Of a DNA stretch of 42,924 bases, positions 16,666 to 25,413 are shown in pieces; the first letter of the stretch is position 1, and every line of letters begins with the position of its first letter. A program made the translations under genes and the position numbers. The notes below the pieces were generated by a model. That model did no database searches. It was not told the DNA's origin and was given only the letters and a program-made list of their open reading frames with translations. The stretch spans positions 1 to 42,924 of the forward strand of contig JAKIUD010000025.1 in assembly GCA_021647765.1 (NCBI GenBank), written 5' to 3'. The stretch is from Desulfuromusa sp. (GTDB lineage: Bacteria; Desulfobacterota; Desulfuromonadia; Desulfuromonadales; Geopsychrobacteraceae).

Positions 16666-19056
16666 TCAGACATCAAGATTAGCGACATTCAAAGCATTCT
16701 GCTCAATAAACTCACGCCGTGGTTCAACTTGATCCCCCATCAATACAGTAAAAATTTCATCGGCTCTAACCGCATCCTCGATTGTGACCTGCAAAAGAAC
16801 CCGCTTGTCTGGATCCATTGTCGTTTCCCACAACTGATCAGGATTCATCTCTCCAAGGCCCTTATAGCGTTGAATATATTGTCCTTTTTTAGCTCTAGCC
16901 AGAAAGACCTCAAGCAACTCCTGTCGATCGTTAACTTCAAGGTTCTCCTTTCCCTCAGTAACAACAAAACTTGGGCTATTAAGACAGAGATCTTCAACTT
17001 GTCGATAAGATTGCAGCAACAGTTTATATTCGTGGGAAGAAAGAATTTCAACCGTCTGACGATCTATCCGTGCGTGCAAATTACCAAAATTTACCAGGAT
17101 TCGGTCTGGATTTTCCAAAACCTCAAATTTAGCTTTTGGCTCTTGCTTACGTAGCTGTTCTGCAAGCGGTTCCAGATTAACCCTGTCGGCAAAACCGTTG
17201 CGAATTTTCCCCTGCAAAAAAAATTTTAATATCTCCCCAGGAACCCCTCGATTGACTATTTTTTCAAACCGTTGGTTGTAATCAATAATATTCCGCAAGG
17301 TAGGTATAATTTGTTTGCCCCGGAGATTCTTTTTGCCATTATCCATTTCCAAAACAACACCCTCTGTTCCCGTCTCAAGGAGATAGTCCAACAACGCATC
17401 ATCATCCTTCAAATAAAGTTCACGCTTGCCTCGTTTTGCCTTATAAAGAGGGGGCTGTGCAATGTAAAGGTGTCCTCGTTCGACGATTTCCGGCATTTGT
17501 CTGAAAAAAAACGTCAGCAGCAGGGTTCTAATATGGGAACCGTCGACGTCTGCATCGGTCATAATAATAACACGGTGGTAACGCAGTTTTGCTATATCAA
17601 AGTCATCTCTACCTATTCCTGTTCCCATTGCGGTAATTAAGGTACGAATTTCATTTGAGGTTAAGAGTTTATCAAAGCGAGCCTTTTCAACGTTCAGTAT
17701 TTTACCTTTAAGGGGCAATATAGCCTGATAGCGCCGCTCACGACCTTGTTTTGCACTGCCACCAGCAGAGTCGCCCTCGACCAGATAAATTTCACAAAGA
17801 GCTGGATCTTTTTCCTGACAATCAGCTAATTTTCCCGGAAGAGAAAGTCCCTCGAGAGCCCCTTTACGGCGAGTCAGATCTCGGGCTTTACGCGCCGCTT
17901 CTCGCGCCCGAGCCGCTTCTATCCCTTTTTCCAGAATTTTTTTAGCAACCTGGGGATTCTCTTCTAAAAATGTCGCCAGCTGATCGTTCATCAAGGTTTC
18001 TACATATCCCTTAACTTCCGAATTTCCAAGTTTCGTCTTGGTTTGCCCTTCAAACTGTGGATCTGATAATTTAACCGATATAACTGCAGCAATCCCTTCG
18101 CGCATATCATCACCCGATATTGCAACTTTGACATTCTTCAATAAATTATTTGCTGCAGCATAGCTATTCATGGTTCGGGTTAATGCTCCCCGGAAACCAC
18201 TGAGATGGGTGCCACCCTCGTGAGTGTTTATATTATTTGCAAAGGAAAATATTTTTTCATCATAACCATCATTATATTGTATGGCGATCTCTATTTCCGC
18301 TCCCCCCCTTTCACCATGAAAATAGATTGGTTGGGGGTGGAGAGGGCTTTTTGCACGATTAAGATATTCAACAAAAGAGCGAATTCCCCCTTCATAGAGA
18401 AATTCGTAACTTTTTTCTGATCTAGCATCATTTATTTTAATTTTTACACCTGCATTTAAAAATGCCAGTTCACGTAATCGCTGCGATAGGGTTGAAAAAG
18501 AAAAGTCTGACGTATCAAATATTTCGCTGTCTGGCCAGAAAGTTATTTTTGTCCCACGTTTAATTGTGTCTCCATCAATAATAAGAGGTTCAATAGGGAT
18601 ACCTCTTTCATAACTTTGACGATAGACTTTCCCATACCTTCTTATTTCCAAATCAAGACGACTTGATAAAGCATTAACAACAGAAACACCAACTCCATGA
18701 AGCCCACCTGAAACTTTATAGGCTCCGTCCCCATCATCATCAAACTTTCCACCGGCATGCAAAACAGTCATAACAACTTCTGCCGCTGATTTATTTTGTT
18801 TTTCATGCATTTCAACAGGAATTCCACGGCCATTATCTTCAACCGTGACCGAACAATCTTCGTGTATAATAACCGTAATTTCATCACAATAACCTGCTAA
18901 AGCCTCATCTATTGCATTATCAACTACCTCATAAACAAGGTGATGAAGACCATTCACAGATGTTGAACCTATATACATAGCAGGTCTTTTTCTAACTGCC
19001 TCCAAACCTTCTAAAACTTGAATACTTTCAGCCCCGTACTTTTTTTCCTCTTTCAT
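16666..19056 (-). CDS. gyrB: DNA gyrase subunit B
   Basis: GyrB is the ATPase subunit of gyrase. The 796-residue protein begins with GHKL ATPase motifs: VYEVVDNAIDEALAGYCDEI, VEDNGRGIPVEMHE and GGLHGVGVSVVNALS. The TOPRIM domain shows EGDSAGGSAKQGRERRYQAI with catalytic Glu and the MTDADVDGSHIRTL Mg-binding motif. The C-terminus has the QRYKGLGEMNPDQLWETTMD segment. Length fits the insert-free type. G+C falls along the gene toward its 5' end: one 60-base line near the 3' half counts 34 G/C, while one in the 5' third counts 22. The start has AAGG upstream and lies 8 bp after recF. Confidence 0.98.
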   Translation of the reverse strand: MKEEKKYGAESIQVLEGLEAVRKRPAMYIGSTSVNGLHHLVYEVVDNAIDEALAGYCDEITVIIHEDCSVTVEDNGRGIPVEMHEKQNKSAAEVVMTVLHAGGKFDDDGDGAYKVSGGLHGVGVSVVNALSSRLDLEIRRYGKVYRQSYERGIPIEPLIIDGDTIKRGTKITFWPDSEIFDTSDFSFSTLSQRLRELAFLNAGVKIKINDARSEKSYEFLYEGGIRSFVEYLNRAKSPLHPQPIYFHGERGGAEIEIAIQYNDGYDEKIFSFANNINTHEGGTHLSGFRGALTRTMNSYAAANNLLKNVKVAISGDDMREGIAAVISVKLSDPQFEGQTKTKLGNSEVKGYVETLMNDQLATFLEENPQVAKKILEKGIEAARAREAARKARDLTRRKGALEGLSLPGKLADCQEKDPALCEIYLVEGDSAGGSAKQGRERRYQAILPLKGKILNVEKARFDKLLTSNEIRTLITAMGTGIGRDDFDIAKLRYHRVIIMTDADVDGSHIRTLLLTFFFRQMPEIVERGHLYIAQPPLYKAKRGKRELYLKDDDALLDYLLETGTEGVVLEMDNGKKNLRGKQIIPTLRNIIDYNQRFEKIVNRGVPGEILKFFLQGKIRNGFADRVNLEPLAEQLRKQEPKAKFEVLENPDRILVNFGNLHARIDRQTVEILSSHEYKLLLQSYRQVEDLCLNSPSFVVTEGKENLEVNDRQELLEVFLARAKKGQYIQRYKGLGEMNPDQLWETTMDPDKRVLLQVTIEDAVRADEIFTVLMGDQVEPRREFIEQNALNVANLDV

Positions 19057-19064
19057 GATTAGCC

Positions 19065-20135
19065 TTAATTAAATATGAATTCTGAAATAACACCATTATT
19101 TACTTCAAATATTTTAGCTCTGCTTTTATCAATATCTGGAATATCCATCGTTGTTATGAATACCTGTCCAGAATTATCCAATATTTTATTGAAAATATTA
19201 GTTTTTCTAGATGAATCAAGCTCACTGCCCATATCATCAAATAACAAGATAGGATAATAATCATAATTATCTTTATAATCCTGAAGTTGAGCTTGTTTAT
19301 AACTGAGAAGTAAAGATCTCTTTTGACCCTCAGAAGAATATTTATTTATATTATTATTATTTATTAAAAAAACAAAATCATCAATATGTGGACCTACAAG
19401 CGTATAACCATATTTTTTTTCTTTTAATTTATTTATTTCAAATTTTTTAAATAATGAATCCTTTATTTTTTTATCATAATTATTATATTTGATAGAATAT
19501 TTTTCATTTATTTCATTTTCTTTGAATAAAATATTAAAATAATTATTTATTTTTTCAATATATTTTATTCTTTTAGATATAATCAAATAAGCATATTCAA
19601 TTAATTGATCTTTCCAAACATCTATTTTTCCATCATCTATTTTTAAAAAAATATTTCTTTGTTTTAAACATTTTAAATATTTTTTAAAAATATTTATATA
19701 TTCATTATCAACATAAAATATAGATCTATCTATTAGATTTCTTCTATATAAAGGGTAGTTTTTCAGATAACTTATTTCATCTGGAAAATAAACTATACAA
19801 TTTAAAAATCTATAAAAAAAATTATTTTCTGGTTTTTTATTATTTATAATTATTTCTTTGTTTTTTTTACTATCCAGAGATACTTTTAAAGTATTATCAA
19901 CTTTATTATTAATAATATTAATATTTATAATAAATTTTTCTTTTTTATTATTTATAAGATTTATATTTTTATTTGTTCTAAAACTTTTAAAAAGGGATGA
20001 ATAAAATATAGATTCAATAAAATTTGTTTTTCCTTGAGCATTTTTTCCATATATAAAATTTAAATTTTTACTCGGATTTATATTACAATTTTCTATATTT
20101 CTAAAATTATTTATTTTTATATTTTTTATGTACAT
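19065..20135 (-). CDS. recF: RecF, recombination mediator ATPase
   Basis: RecF helps load RecA at gaps and aids replication restart. The 356-residue protein keeps the SMC-like ATPase motifs: Walker A YGKNAQGKTNFIESIF, the signature SSEGQKRSLLLSYKQAQ, and Walker B YPILLFDDMGSELD, plus the conserved FITTMD segment. Composition is extreme. It is rich in Asn, Ile and Lys, and the DNA is the most AT-rich of the window: 19921-19980 has 4 G/C in 60. There is no recognisable Shine-Dalgarno. Only AT bases separate the dnaN stop from the ATG, so translation may be coupled or use an A/U-rich leader. Despite the bias the frame is intact over its whole usual length. Confidence 0.95.
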   Translation of the reverse strand: MYIKNIKINNFRNIENCNINPSKNLNFIYGKNAQGKTNFIESIFYSSLFKSFRTNKNINLINNKKEKFIININIINNKVDNTLKVSLDSKKNKEIIINNKKPENNFFYRFLNCIVYFPDEISYLKNYPLYRRNLIDRSIFYVDNEYINIFKKYLKCLKQRNIFLKIDDGKIDVWKDQLIEYAYLIISKRIKYIEKINNYFNILFKENEINEKYSIKYNNYDKKIKDSLFKKFEINKLKEKKYGYTLVGPHIDDFVFLINNNNINKYSSEGQKRSLLLSYKQAQLQDYKDNYDYYPILLFDDMGSELDSSRKTNIFNKILDNSGQVFITTMDIPDIDKSRAKIFEVNNGVISEFIFN

Positions 20136-20144
20136 TTAAAAAAA

Positions 20145-21260
20145 TTATAAACGCATAGGCATAACAACTGAGAGGTGATCTTCATCATCTTCAGGATTTA
20201 TTCTTCCTGGAGAAATATTATCTTTTAAATTAAATATTATATTTTCACTTTTTATTACTTGTAATATTTCTATTATATATTTTGCATTAAAACCTATAGA
20301 AATTTCATCTCCACTGTATGTTATATCTATTTCTTCTTTAGCATCACCTAAATCTGGACTTGATGATGTAAGAATTAAAGAATCCTTCCTTAAATTTATT
20401 TTTATACCTTTTGATTTTTCACTTGATAAAATAGATATTCTTTTTAGAGCATGTAAAAATAAATTTTTATTTATTATAGCTGCGTTTTTACCTTTATCAG
20501 GTATGACTCTTTTATAGTCGGGAAAATCACCATCAACCATTCTCATTATTAATGTTATTTTTCTATTACTTATAAAAAAATTATTATCTAATATTCCTAT
20601 ATTAATATTTTCTTCCATTGTTTCTAATAATTTTTTTATTTCTATAATTCCTTTTTTAGGAAGAATAAAACCTTCTTTATATTTTAGATCTAGTTCGTTT
20701 TCATATTTCCTTTGTATCATCGACAATCTATGGCCATCAGTTGATACAAATATCATTTTATTAATATTATCTATTTTTTCTGCTTTTATATATATTCCTG
20801 TTAAATTAAATTTTGTTTCATCATTTGAAACTGAAAATAAAGTTTTTTCAATCATTTCATTTAAACTGTTTTTATCTATAGTATTATTACTTAATTCAAT
20901 ATCAGGAAATTTTGGAAATTCTTCAGGAGATAATCCTACTAAATTAAAAAGTGATTTATGACATTTTATTTCTACCCAATAATTATTTTTAGAATTAAAA
21001 TTTATATTTTTGTCAGGAAGTTCTTTTATTATTTCATATAATTTTTTTGCAGATACTGTAATTTTTCCTTCTTCTATTATTTGTGCTTTATATTTAGATT
21101 TTAAACCAACCTCTAAATCAGTGGCTGTAATTGTAATTTCATTATTTTCTGCTTCTATTAATACATTTGCCAATATAGGTATAGTATGTCTTTTTTCTAC
21201 TATTCCCTGAACTTTCGTAAGTCCTTCTAAAAATATATTTTTACTAATTATAAATTGCAT
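20145..21260 (-). CDS. dnaN: DNA polymerase III beta sliding clamp
   Basis: DnaN forms the ring clamp that tethers DNA polymerase III. The 371-residue protein has the three-domain clamp fold with landmarks TIPILANVLIEAE, TDLEVGLKSKY, FVSTDGHRLSMIQR, RMVDGDFPDYKRVIP and the conserved C-terminal VVMPMRL that forms the protein-binding pocket. The DNA is very AT-rich. A good GGAGG precedes the ATG, unlike recF. It lies between dnaA (210-bp gap) and recF (9-bp gap). Confidence 0.97.
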   Translation of the reverse strand: MQFIISKNIFLEGLTKVQGIVEKRHTIPILANVLIEAENNEITITATDLEVGLKSKYKAQIIEEGKITVSAKKLYEIIKELPDKNINFNSKNNYWVEIKCHKSLFNLVGLSPEEFPKFPDIELSNNTIDKNSLNEMIEKTLFSVSNDETKFNLTGIYIKAEKIDNINKMIFVSTDGHRLSMIQRKYENELDLKYKEGFILPKKGIIEIKKLLETMEENINIGILDNNFFISNRKITLIMRMVDGDFPDYKRVIPDKGKNAAIINKNLFLHALKRISILSSEKSKGIKINLRKDSLILTSSSPDLGDAKEEIDITYSGDEISIGFNAKYIIEILQVIKSENIIFNLKDNISPGRINPEDDEDHLSVVMPMRL

Positions 21261-21391
21261 AAATCCTCCATTAACATTAACTATTTACTAATAGTATTTT
21301 TATATAAAAATAGTAATAATAGTAGTTACTGTGAATTCGTTTGTAATTATCTAACTATTTAATAAATATAATTTTTTTATCAAATATATGT

Positions 21392-21435
21392 TGTGTATAA
21401 AAAGTTTATAAATATATATTTTGTTTATAAATATA
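21392..21435. promoter_or_regulatory. DnaA box with AT-rich 13-mer repeats in the dnaA-dnaN gap
   Basis: The 210-bp gap at 21261-21470 is almost pure A/T. It contains TGTGTATAA (21392-21400, the complement of DnaA box TTATACACA) followed by two direct copies of GTTTATAAATATA at 21404-21416 and 21423-21435. A DnaA box next to tandem AT-rich 13-mers is the arrangement of a DNA unwinding element. It may be part of a bipartite origin with the sites upstream of dnaA, or carry the dnaN promoter. Confidence 0.45.
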
Positions 21436-21470
21436 CTTATTCTCTTTTTCTCTTATTTTTTAAACATTTT

Positions 21471-22802
21471 TTAAACTAATTTTTCTATGAGTTTTTCTAT
21501 GGTTTTTTTTACTTGGATGTCTTCTTTCATTATTCTTTCTATTTTTTTTATTGCATGAATTATTGTAGAATGATCTTTACCTCCAAATTTAGATCCTATT
21601 TCTGGATATGATAAACTCGTCATATTTCGGCATATATACATTGCAATCTGGCGTGGAAAAACAATATTTTTTAACCGTTTAGATGATTTGAGTTCAATCG
21701 TTTTTATTTGAAAGTGTTCTGCAACCTTTTTTTGGATTTTTTCTACAGTTATTTCTTTACTGTTTTCTATTAATATATCTTTAAGAACTTTTTTAGCCAT
21801 ATCAACAGATATAGTCGTTGATGTAAGGCTGGAATAAGCACCTATTCTGATAAGATAACCTTCCAATTCTCTTACATTATTAGAAATAGAGTTTGCTAAT
21901 AGATAAATAACATCATCAGGAACATTTATATTATTTTGGTCAGCTTTCATATTAAGTATAGCTTGTTTTGTTTCTGTATCTGGTGGTTGTATATCTGCAA
22001 TTAAACCCCACTCAAACCTTGATCTTAATCTTTCTTCAAGGTCTGGTATTTCTTTAGGAAATTTATCAGAAGTTACAACTATTTGTTTATGTGATTCATA
22101 AAGTGCATTAAATGTATGAAAAAATTCTTCTTGGGTACTTTTTTTACCTGCAATGAATTGAATATCATCTATTAATAATATATCGATAGATCTAAATTTA
22201 TTTCTAAATTCTTCCATTTTTGCATGTCTTAGTGAATTTATAAGTTCATTTGTAAATTTTTCTGAAGAGTAATAACATATTTTTGTGTTTTTATTACTCT
22301 TATGTATTTCATTACCAATTGCGTTAATAAGGTGTGTTTTTCCTAAACCTACACCTCCATAGATAAAGAGAGGGTTATAAGTCGTTGCTGGATTATTAGA
22401 AACAGCCATGGCTGCAGCGTGTGCAAATTGATTTGATGTGCCAGAAACAAAACTATCAAAAGTATATTTAGGATTTATATTTGGAATATTTTGTTTTTTT
22501 ATTTTTATATTATCTTTTTCTATATCTTTTATTAAGGTTTTAATTGGGAATTTTTTCTTCATATTTTCATTTATTTTTATATCTATAGAATAATTATTAG
22601 TGCCAACTTTATATAAATTTTCCTCTATTATTTTTTTATAGTTATCTTTTATCCAGTTTTTTATAAACTTATTGGGAACTTCTAGGGTGAGCAGATTACC
22701 GGTTAGTTTTACCGGATTAATAGGTGCTATCCACGTAGAAAAATTTTGTTCGCTTATTTCTGATTGTAATAATTCCAAGGTACTCGACCATATTTTTTTC
22801 AT
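21471..22802 (-). CDS. dnaA: Chromosomal replication initiator DnaA
   Basis: DnaA binds DnaA boxes and melts the origin. The 443-residue protein from the ATG at 22802 begins MKKIWSSTLELLQSEISEQN, the usual domain I start. Domain III has Walker A YGGVGLGKTHLINAIG, Walker B DILLIDDIQFIAGKK and the arginine-rich EERLRSRFEWGL. Domain IV ends with the DNA-binding signature YPEIGSKFGGKDHSTIIHAI. An alternative GTG at 22814, four codons earlier, lies inside a DnaA box and has no ribosome site. The 5' DnaA boxes suggest autoregulation. The gene is AT-rich (12 G/C in 22141-22200). Confidence 0.97.
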   Translation of the reverse strand: MKKIWSSTLELLQSEISEQNFSTWIAPINPVKLTGNLLTLEVPNKFIKNWIKDNYKKIIEENLYKVGTNNYSIDIKINENMKKKFPIKTLIKDIEKDNIKIKKQNIPNINPKYTFDSFVSGTSNQFAHAAAMAVSNNPATTYNPLFIYGGVGLGKTHLINAIGNEIHKSNKNTKICYYSSEKFTNELINSLRHAKMEEFRNKFRSIDILLIDDIQFIAGKKSTQEEFFHTFNALYESHKQIVVTSDKFPKEIPDLEERLRSRFEWGLIADIQPPDTETKQAILNMKADQNNINVPDDVIYLLANSISNNVRELEGYLIRIGAYSSLTSTTISVDMAKKVLKDILIENSKEITVEKIQKKVAEHFQIKTIELKSSKRLKNIVFPRQIAMYICRNMTSLSYPEIGSKFGGKDHSTIIHAIKKIERIMKEDIQVKKTIEKLIEKLV

Positions 22803-23052
22803 TTTGTTATCCACAGCTTGTCAACATATGTGTATAAGGCAAATTGCTAATAAACCATTGAAATAAAAGATTAATTTTCCTTTTATTATTTTTATGTGAC
22901 GAAATTTTTTTATATAATTACATCTAAATTATTACTATAGTGTTTATTGTAAATATCTTCCAGTATATTTTTTATGTTTATTTCTTGACTTGTCTATTCT
23001 TTTATGATTAATGATACTGCTTTGTCAGTTTAGAGAGTGGAGGTCATTATAT
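22803..23052. other. Probable oriC region between dnaA and rpmH
   Basis: The 250 bp between divergent dnaA and rpmH are very AT-rich and contain two DnaA boxes: TTATCCACA at 22807-22815 and TGTGTATAA (complement TTATACACA) at 22829-22837. The stretch 22855-22985 is nearly free of G/C and could be the unwinding element. Nearly all genes to the left run on the minus strand and nearly all to the right on the plus strand, so transcription diverges here as expected for an origin. In many bacteria oriC lies beside dnaA, but the exact start site is inferred. Confidence 0.65.
22985..23014 (+). promoter_or_regulatory. Candidate promoter for rpmH-rnpA
   Basis: TTGACT at 22985-22990 is followed after 18 bases by TAATGA at 23009-23014, about 39 bp before the rpmH start codon. 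The -35 is close to consensus and the -10 is weak. Position fits a leader with the strong GGAGGT ribosome site at 23039-23044. Confidence 0.35.
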
Positions 23053-23205
23053 ATGTCTAAGCGTACATTTCAACCAAGCCGCATCAAGCGTAAGAGAACC
23101 CACGGTTTTCGCAAAAAAATGCAGAACAAAGCTGGTCGACTTACGATTAATCGTCGGCGTGCTCGTGGTCGTAAATTATTGACGGTTACAACACCGATAA
23201 AGTAA
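23053..23205 (+). CDS. rpmH: Large ribosomal subunit protein bL34
   Basis: The 50-residue, highly basic product begins MSKRTFQPSRIKRKRTHGFR and carries the family signature through RGRKLLTV. The ATG at 23053 has GGAGGT eight bases upstream. An in-frame extension from 23011 is rejected because it would precede this site and is not conserved in the family. It is the first plus-strand gene after the origin, and its composition returns to about 45% G+C despite adjoining the AT-rich block. Confidence 0.97.
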   Translation: MSKRTFQPSRIKRKRTHGFRKKMQNKAGRLTINRRRARGRKLLTVTTPIK

Positions 23206-23208
23206 TTT

Positions 23209-23556
23209 ATGGATAATTTTTATCCCGGATTTTGTCGCTTGCGTAAATCCTGGGAATATCAATTAGTTAAAAAGATGGGGTGTAAATTTTATACACCCCA
23301 TTTTGTGCTTCTAGTATCTGATAATAAAATTAATAATTCTCGCTTAGGTGTAACCGTTTCTCGTAAAATAGGTAATGCGGTTCAGCGAAATCGGCTCAAA
23401 AGAATAATAAGAGAATTTTTTCGCACAAGAAAGCATTTGTTTTCCGGATTAAGAGATTATTCTGTTATAGCTAGACGCGGTGTGGCTCAACTCACATCTT
23501 CGGAAATAAACCTTGAACTGAAAAAATTATTTTTTGTTGCCGGAAATCAAGAATGA
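23209..23556 (+). CDS. rnpA: Ribonuclease P protein component
   Basis: RnpA binds the RNase P RNA and helps it mature tRNA 5' ends. The 115-residue product has the RNR signature AVQRNRLKRIIREFFR and SRLGVTVSRKIGNA. It starts three bases after rpmH stops and overlaps yidD by four bases, so the three are co-transcribed. The RNase P RNA gene is not in this window. Confidence 0.95.
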   Translation: MDNFYPGFCRLRKSWEYQLVKKMGCKFYTPHFVLLVSDNKINNSRLGVTVSRKIGNAVQRNRLKRIIREFFRTRKHLFSGLRDYSVIARRGVAQLTSSEINLELKKLFFVAGNQE

Positions 23557-23786
23557 TTAAGTATGTATTCATATTTCTAATAGATATTTATCGTTATTGT
23601 ATATCACCTTATACCCCCCGTTCTTGCCGGTTTTACCCGACATGTTCTATGTATGCACGTGAAAGCATTCTTGCTCTTGGAGTATTAAAGGGTAGCTACT
23701 TGGCGATTAAAAGGATACTTAAATGTCATCCTTATCATTCCGGTGGTTATGACCCCGTTCCTTCTATAAAAAATCAGGATATTTAA
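23553..23786 (+). CDS. yidD: Membrane protein insertion efficiency factor YidD
   Basis: The 77-residue protein has the family signature SPYTPRSCRFYPTCSMYARE and KCHPYHSGGYDPVP. The N-terminus is hydrophobic and amphipathic for membrane attachment. It overlaps rnpA by four bases (ATGA junction) and is followed two bases later by yidC, whose insertion function it assists. Confidence 0.95.
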   Translation: MIKYVFIFLIDIYRYCISPYTPRSCRFYPTCSMYARESILALGVLKGSYLAIKRILKCHPYHSGGYDPVPSIKNQDI

Positions 23787-23788
23787 AG

Positions 23789-25396
23789 ATGGATAATAAC
23801 CGTACTATCATTGCTGTTGTTCTTGTTGTTCTGCTGTGGTCTGGATACAGTCTTTTTTTTGCACCTCAACCACCTCCGCCAGTAGTTCCAACTGAAAACA
23901 ATACTAAAAATGTCGCTCTTGGACTGCAATTAGATCTGGATAAGAAACAAGTTAAGCAAGAAGCTGATATTTCAAGCGCTGCTGTGCTGGTCAATAGTAA
24001 TGAAAAGGAATCTTTTCTAAGTGTCTCATCAGATTATTATGATATCAAAATATCATCAATGGGAGCGACTCTTCGATCTATAATTTTAAAACAATACAAG
24101 GAAACAAACACTGTTGGTTCTCCTCCTTTTAAACTGTTAGATGTGGACGATTTTTCCCTCTCTACTTTAAAAACAACAGGAAGTGGAGGTCTCTATCTTC
24201 CTGCAAATTTAAACTATAAAATTATTGAAAATAAAGATTTTATTGAAATAAAGAATGAAAATGTAACGGTTAGTTTTGTTGCCTCTATTAATGGCTTAAC
24301 TGTCGTAAAAAAATATACTTTTCATCCCTCTTCATATTATTTTGATTTGAATATCCAGCTTATAAATGATTCTGACCGGTCGGTCAGTGGTCATCTTGAT
24401 CTTTCTTTGGTTACTCCTTGGAATAAAGATGATAAGTCGCGTATGTATACCTTTGTTGGTCCAGTGACCTTTGATGGTGAAGATTTAGCAGAGGATAAAC
24501 CCGCTAATTTGGAAAAATCACCAAAAATTTATAAAGACAATTTTGTTTGGTCTGGCTATATGTCTAAATATTTTTTAAGTGTGATCAATCCTAAAGAGCC
24601 TTCTGATCAACTATTTATAAGTGCAGGTGATGGGTTTGTTGAAAATAAGTTTACCTCTCCGAATATCAGTCTGGAAAAAGATCAAAAAACTTCTTTTGAA
24701 TACACAGCTTATTTTGGTCCAAAGCAGGATGAGTATTTGACTGCCAGTGGACATCAATTTGACAAAGCAATCAATTATGGATTTTTTCAACCTATATCCA
24801 AGCCTTTGATGGTCGTGCTGAAGTTTTTCTATGGTTTTATCGGTAATTATGGTTTTGCGATTATTTTGTTAACTGTTTGTATAAAGTTGATTTTCTGGCC
24901 ATTGACACAGAAAAGTTATAAGTCGATGAAAGGGATGCAAAAACTTCAACCCGAAATGAAAAAGATGCGGGAAAAATATGGCAAGGACAAACAAAAGCTC
25001 AATCAGGAGATGATGTCATTTTATAAAGAAAATAAAGTTAATCCCATGGGCGGGTGTTTGCCCATGGTTATCCAGATTCCAGTGTTCTTTGCCCTCTATC
25101 GTGTATTGCTTGGATCTATTGAATTGCGTCATGCCCCATTTATGCTTTGGATAACAGATTTATCGGCCAAAGATCCATATTATGTAACCCCGTTGATTAT
25201 GGGTGTTACGATGTTTTTGCAGCAGAAAATGACTCCGACCAATATGGATCCAACCCAAGCTAAGATCATGTTGATGATGCCGGTTGTTTTTACTTTTATG
25301 TTTCTTAATTTTCCGGCCGGACTGGTTCTTTATTGGCTGACCAACAATCTTCTTACTATTCTGCAGCAGTATCTTATCAAGCGCCAGCCTGACTGA
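23789..25396 (+). CDS. yidC: Membrane protein insertase YidC
   Basis: YidC inserts and folds inner-membrane proteins alone or with SecYEG. The 535-residue product is the long Gram-negative form. An N-terminal signal-anchor helix lies at about residues 7-22. A large periplasmic beta-domain spans about 60-330. The conserved five-helix core begins around FFYGFIGNYGFAIILLTVCI and contains the cytoplasmic hairpin KLQPEMKKMREKYGKDKQKL. The usual segment PMGGCLPMVIQIPVFFALYR is present. G+C is intermediate between the dnaA block and mnmE. No jag/khpB gene follows, although related genomes often have it between yidC and mnmE. Confidence 0.97.
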   Translation: MDNNRTIIAVVLVVLLWSGYSLFFAPQPPPPVVPTENNTKNVALGLQLDLDKKQVKQEADISSAAVLVNSNEKESFLSVSSDYYDIKISSMGATLRSIILKQYKETNTVGSPPFKLLDVDDFSLSTLKTTGSGGLYLPANLNYKIIENKDFIEIKNENVTVSFVASINGLTVVKKYTFHPSSYYFDLNIQLINDSDRSVSGHLDLSLVTPWNKDDKSRMYTFVGPVTFDGEDLAEDKPANLEKSPKIYKDNFVWSGYMSKYFLSVINPKEPSDQLFISAGDGFVENKFTSPNISLEKDQKTSFEYTAYFGPKQDEYLTASGHQFDKAINYGFFQPISKPLMVVLKFFYGFIGNYGFAIILLTVCIKLIFWPLTQKSYKSMKGMQKLQPEMKKMREKYGKDKQKLNQEMMSFYKENKVNPMGGCLPMVIQIPVFFALYRVLLGSIELRHAPFMLWITDLSAKDPYYVTPLIMGVTMFLQQKMTPTNMDPTQAKIMLMMPVVFTFMFLNFPAGLVLYWLTNNLLTILQQYLIKRQPD

Positions 25397-25413
25397 CGTG
25401 TTTGTTATTGCTG

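Noticed and set aside
21261..21470. AT repeats as a CRISPR-like array
   Set aside because: Only two 13-mer copies with a 6-base spacer; no repeat-spacer regularity. No CRISPR array was seen anywhere in the window.
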